This document shows, in pieces, positions 15,042 to 16,879 of a stretch of DNA of 16,879 nucleotides. The first letter of the stretch is position 1, and each line of letters begins with the position of its first letter. Origin of the DNA: JBDTMC01 sp039934475 (GTDB lineage: Bacteria > Acidobacteriota > Terriglobia > Bryobacterales > Bryobacteraceae); the NCBI GenBank assembly GCA_039934475.1, contig JBDTMC010000133.1:1-16879 (forward strand), read 5' to 3'. The translations under genes and the position numbers were made by a program. Under the pieces are notes generated by a model that saw nothing but the letters and a program-made list of their open reading frames with translations, made no database searches and was not told where the DNA came from.

Positions 15042-15683
15042 ATGAGAAGACTGGCCACGTTGGCTTTAGCCGTCGCCATCCCGTTACTGGGCCAGGCGCA
15101 AAAAGATTTCCTTTCCGCCGATGAGATCGATCAGATCCGAGAAGCTCAGGAACCGAACGCGCGCCTGGAACTGTACGTCACCTTCGCTAAATCGCGCGTG
15201 GAGATGGTTCGCCAGTTGACGGCCAAGGAGAAGGCTGGACGTTCCATTCTGATTCACGACAAGCTGGATGAGTTTTCGAAAATCATCGAGGCCATCGATA
15301 CCGTTGCAGACGACGCGATCCGGCGGAAGGTGGATGTCACGGTGGGCATGAAGGCCGTTGCCGCGGCCGAACAGGGGATGTTGGAAACGCTGCAAAAGGT
15401 CGAGGAGGCGGCGCCTTCGGACCTGGAGCGCTACCAGTTTGTGCTGAAGAACGCCATCGACACTACCTCCGACAGCGTGGAGATGTCGCAGCAGGACTTG
15501 AAAGCGCGTGCGGCTGGAGTGAATGCGCGCGACGAGCAGGAGAAGAAGGAGCGCGTGGAACTATCGACGCCGGAAAAGGTGGAGGAGATGAAGAAGGAAG
15601 AGAAAAAGACCACCGACGATGCCAAGAAGCAGCGCAAAGCGCCGACTCTGCGCCGCAAGACGGAGACCGAGAAGAAGGAGTAG
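15042..15683 (+). CDS. Unrecognised secreted helical protein with lysine/glutamate-rich tail
   Basis: A 213-residue protein that I do not recognise. Residues 1-20 (MRRLATLALAVAIPLLGQAQ) are a clear signal peptide. Residues about 22-158 are predicted by pattern to be long amphipathic helices (RLELYVTFAKSRVEM, DKLDEFSKIIEAIDTV, ERYQFVLKNAIDTT). From about residue 163 the chain turns into a low-complexity tail dense in Lys and Glu with few hydrophobics, ending EKKE, probably unfolded or coiled. GGGGGTG lies just before the ATG. It shares a spaced pattern with the preceding protein (see findings). It is the last gene of the TPR unit; a hairpin follows the stop. Confidence 0.82.
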   Translation: MRRLATLALAVAIPLLGQAQKDFLSADEIDQIREAQEPNARLELYVTFAKSRVEMVRQLTAKEKAGRSILIHDKLDEFSKIIEAIDTVADDAIRRKVDVTVGMKAVAAAEQGMLETLQKVEEAAPSDLERYQFVLKNAIDTTSDSVEMSQQDLKARAAGVNARDEQEKKERVELSTPEKVEEMKKEEKKTTDDAKKQRKAPTLRRKTETEKKE

Positions 15684-15710
15684 CGCGAGCGGCGCCGGTA
15701 CCGCCCGCGC
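15683..15710 (+). terminator. GC-rich hairpin between convergent genes, possible terminator
   Basis: GCGCGAGCGG and CCGCCCGCGC form a 10-bp stem with one A-C mismatch around an 8-base loop. It starts on the last base of the stop codon of the secreted-protein gene and sits in the 38-bp gap before the convergent PPIase stop. No T-run follows on either strand, so a factor-independent terminator is uncertain. Confidence 0.4.
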
Positions 15711-15721
15711 GTTGGATCGGC

Positions 15722-16711
15722 TTATTTACCGAAATAGGCTTCGTTATAGACGGGGCTGGCCGAGTTTTTGACGGTCTCGATGGCCTTCTTCGCCATCTCA
15801 GGCTTCAACTGGCCTTCGATCTCAGGCTTCGCTTCGTCGAACGACTTTGCTTTCTTCTCATCGACGAGGATCAGGTGGTAGCCGAACTGAGTCTTTACCG
15901 GTTCACTGACCTTGCCGGGGGTTTGGGCAAACGCTGCCTGCTCAAACGCGGGCACCATATTGCCGCGGGGGAAGGTACCCAGCGCACCACCGTTGGCTCC
16001 GGAACCGGTATCGTCGGAATCGGTCTTGGCCAGTTCATCGAACTTCGCACCGGCATCCAGCTTCGCTTTCAAATCCTTCGCCCGTGCCAACGCTTCCTCA
16101 TCGGACAGGTCTTTCGTATCCGGGCGGAGCGGCACCGGAGACCCCTTCATGCGGACCAGGATGTGGCGTGCGGTGATGCTCTCGTACTTCGCCTGGTTCG
16201 CGTCGTAGTAGACCTTCGCGGCCGCGTCGTCGGTCTTCAGGTTGGCCGTCAGTTCCTGATAGAGTGCCTGAGCGAGAAGCTGATCCTTCTGCAAACCCAT
16301 TTGAGCCTGGAACTTGGCCGTTTGGTCGAGTTTGCGCTTCTGCGCCTCCTGGGCCATGGCCTTTACTTCCGCCAGTTGCTCGGCAACCTTCTTACGATTC
16401 GCGCCTTTGGCCTCGGCCTGGACGCGTTCGGGTAGCGCGGCGATGAGCTCTTCCCATTGCGCCTTGGTCATCTTTTCCGAGCCGATCGTGAGGATTACCG
16501 TCTCACCCGGCATGGCGCTGGTATCGGGTACCGCGGGAGCAGCCGGAGCGGTTGGAGCAGTTGGCGCCGGGGTGGCCGTGGTGGCGGCTGCGGGTTTCGG
16601 AGCCGGCTTCGTAGCCGGAACGGCTGGTTTGGGCGTGGGCGGCTTTGGCGCCGGGGTTTGCCCAAGCAGGGCTGCCAAGGGCAGCAAAAGGAGGCTGATC
16701 TGTTTACTCAT
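15722..16711 (-). CDS. Secreted parvulin-type peptidylprolyl isomerase (SurA/PrsA-like)
   Basis: A 329-residue exported protein-folding catalyst. Residues 1-18 (MSKQISLLLLPLAALLGQ) are a signal peptide with no lipobox cysteine. Residues 19-66 are a low-complexity linker of Pro, Ala, Thr and Lys (repeated APKP, PAVPAT, TAPTAP). About 68-175 form a charged helical N-domain of SurA type (TVILTIGSEKMTKAQWEELI). The PpiC domain starts at TARHILVRMKG (180) and includes AKFDELAKTDSDDTGS, GGALGTFPRGNMVPAFEQAAF and EPVKTQFGYHLILVDEK. The frame is open from an ATG at 16780, but the signal peptide begins at 16711, so I set the start there. It probably folds outer-membrane or periplasmic proteins; it converges on the secreted TPR-operon proteins. 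Confidence 0.92.
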   Translation of the reverse strand: MSKQISLLLLPLAALLGQTPAPKPPTPKPAVPATKPAPKPAAATTATPAPTAPTAPAAPAVPDTSAMPGETVILTIGSEKMTKAQWEELIAALPERVQAEAKGANRKKVAEQLAEVKAMAQEAQKRKLDQTAKFQAQMGLQKDQLLAQALYQELTANLKTDDAAAKVYYDANQAKYESITARHILVRMKGSPVPLRPDTKDLSDEEALARAKDLKAKLDAGAKFDELAKTDSDDTGSGANGGALGTFPRGNMVPAFEQAAFAQTPGKVSEPVKTQFGYHLILVDEKKAKSFDEAKPEIEGQLKPEMAKKAIETVKNSASPVYNEAYFGK

Positions 16712-16783
16712 TGGTGAAAACTCGTTATTGAAAGGCGGGCCGCACTCGCGCGTTTTACTCTGAGAGGGAGCCCTGACCACTCC

Positions 16784-16789
16784 ATTCTA
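16784..16789 (-). promoter_or_regulatory. Weak -10 candidate upstream of the PPIase gene
   Basis: TAGAAT on the minus strand is a decent -10 hexamer, about 73 bases before the PPIase ATG at 16711. No acceptable -35 is found at the right distance. It is offered only because the region upstream is otherwise empty. Confidence 0.25.
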
Positions 16790-16810
16790 CCGTGTTTTCC
16801 ACATCCTCCC

Positions 16811-16840
16811 CCGCCGACGGGTACTTTCCTCCCGTGGCGG
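16811..16840. other. Strong GC-rich hairpin in a gene-free end region
   Basis: CCGCC-G-ACGGG and CCCGTGGCGG pair over ten bases with one bulged G around a 9-base loop (TACTTTCCT). It lies about 100 bp upstream of the PPIase start. The T-run at 16856-16860 is too far away for a standard plus-strand terminator, and no gene is seen ending here. The stretch 16712-16879 holds no coding region that I can support. Confidence 0.4.
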
Positions 16841-16879
16841 CGGCGTTCCGCTGTCTTTTTGCATCCTGCTCACGCGTCC

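Noticed and set aside
1..16879. CRISPR arrays, IS elements, tRNA or rRNA genes
   Set aside because: No regularly spaced direct repeats, transposase-like frames, terminal inverted repeats or tRNA cloverleaf patterns were seen on reading both strands by eye. A dedicated RNA search could still find a small RNA.

Overview
The window is GC-rich bacterial chromosome, densely packed with genes on both strands. Its most telling feature is a PadR regulator followed directly by a very large MacB/FtsX-type permease that lacks its own ATPase. That pair is the classic 'acidobacterial PadR + duplicated orphan permease (ADOP)' unit (TIGR03433/TIGR03434). A secreted DUF1080 protein, a Tat-exported PIG-L deacetylase and a TPR-based secreted gene set also fit an acidobacterium of the Solibacter/Bryobacter type. 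This taxonomic call is inference from gene content. No rRNA, tRNA, IS element or CRISPR array is visible.

Layout. (1) 1-1835, minus strand: a Phd/RelE-type toxin-antitoxin pair with an inverted-repeat operator, followed by the first ~381 codons of a DUF4011-type superfamily 1 helicase that runs off the left edge. This is the most defence-like part. (2) 1879-4190, minus: class II CPD photolyase and a TIGR01777-family SDR protein, joined by an ATGA stop/start overlap. (3) 4240-6832, plus: radical SAM/SPASM protein, secreted DUF1080 (3-keto-glycoside hydrolase-like) protein and a GTG-started alpha/beta hydrolase, tightly coupled. (4) 6809-9693, minus: the PadR-ADOP unit, behind a near-perfect sigma-70 promoter with a short palindrome at the start codon. 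(5) 9745-12884, minus: sugar ABC ATPase, ABC permease and Tat-signal PIG-L deacetylase in one apparent operon, with no substrate-binding protein in the window. (6) 12930-15683, plus: an SRPBCC protein, then a TPR protein and two unrecognised small secreted helical proteins that may be diverged paralogues of each other. (7) 15722-16711, minus: a secreted parvulin-type PPIase convergent with that set. The last ~170 bases hold no gene that I can support, only a strong hairpin and a weak promoter candidate.

How the genes work together: groups 3, 5, 6 and 7 all concern the envelope or sugar handling (export signals, sugar import, deacetylation, keto-sugar cleavage, periplasmic folding). Group 2 is light-driven DNA repair, and group 1 is likely stress or phage defence. 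Nothing here is clearly a new system. The best candidates for something undescribed are the TPR/secreted-protein trio, the radical SAM-DUF1080-hydrolase operon, and the toxin-antitoxin plus helicase neighbourhood.
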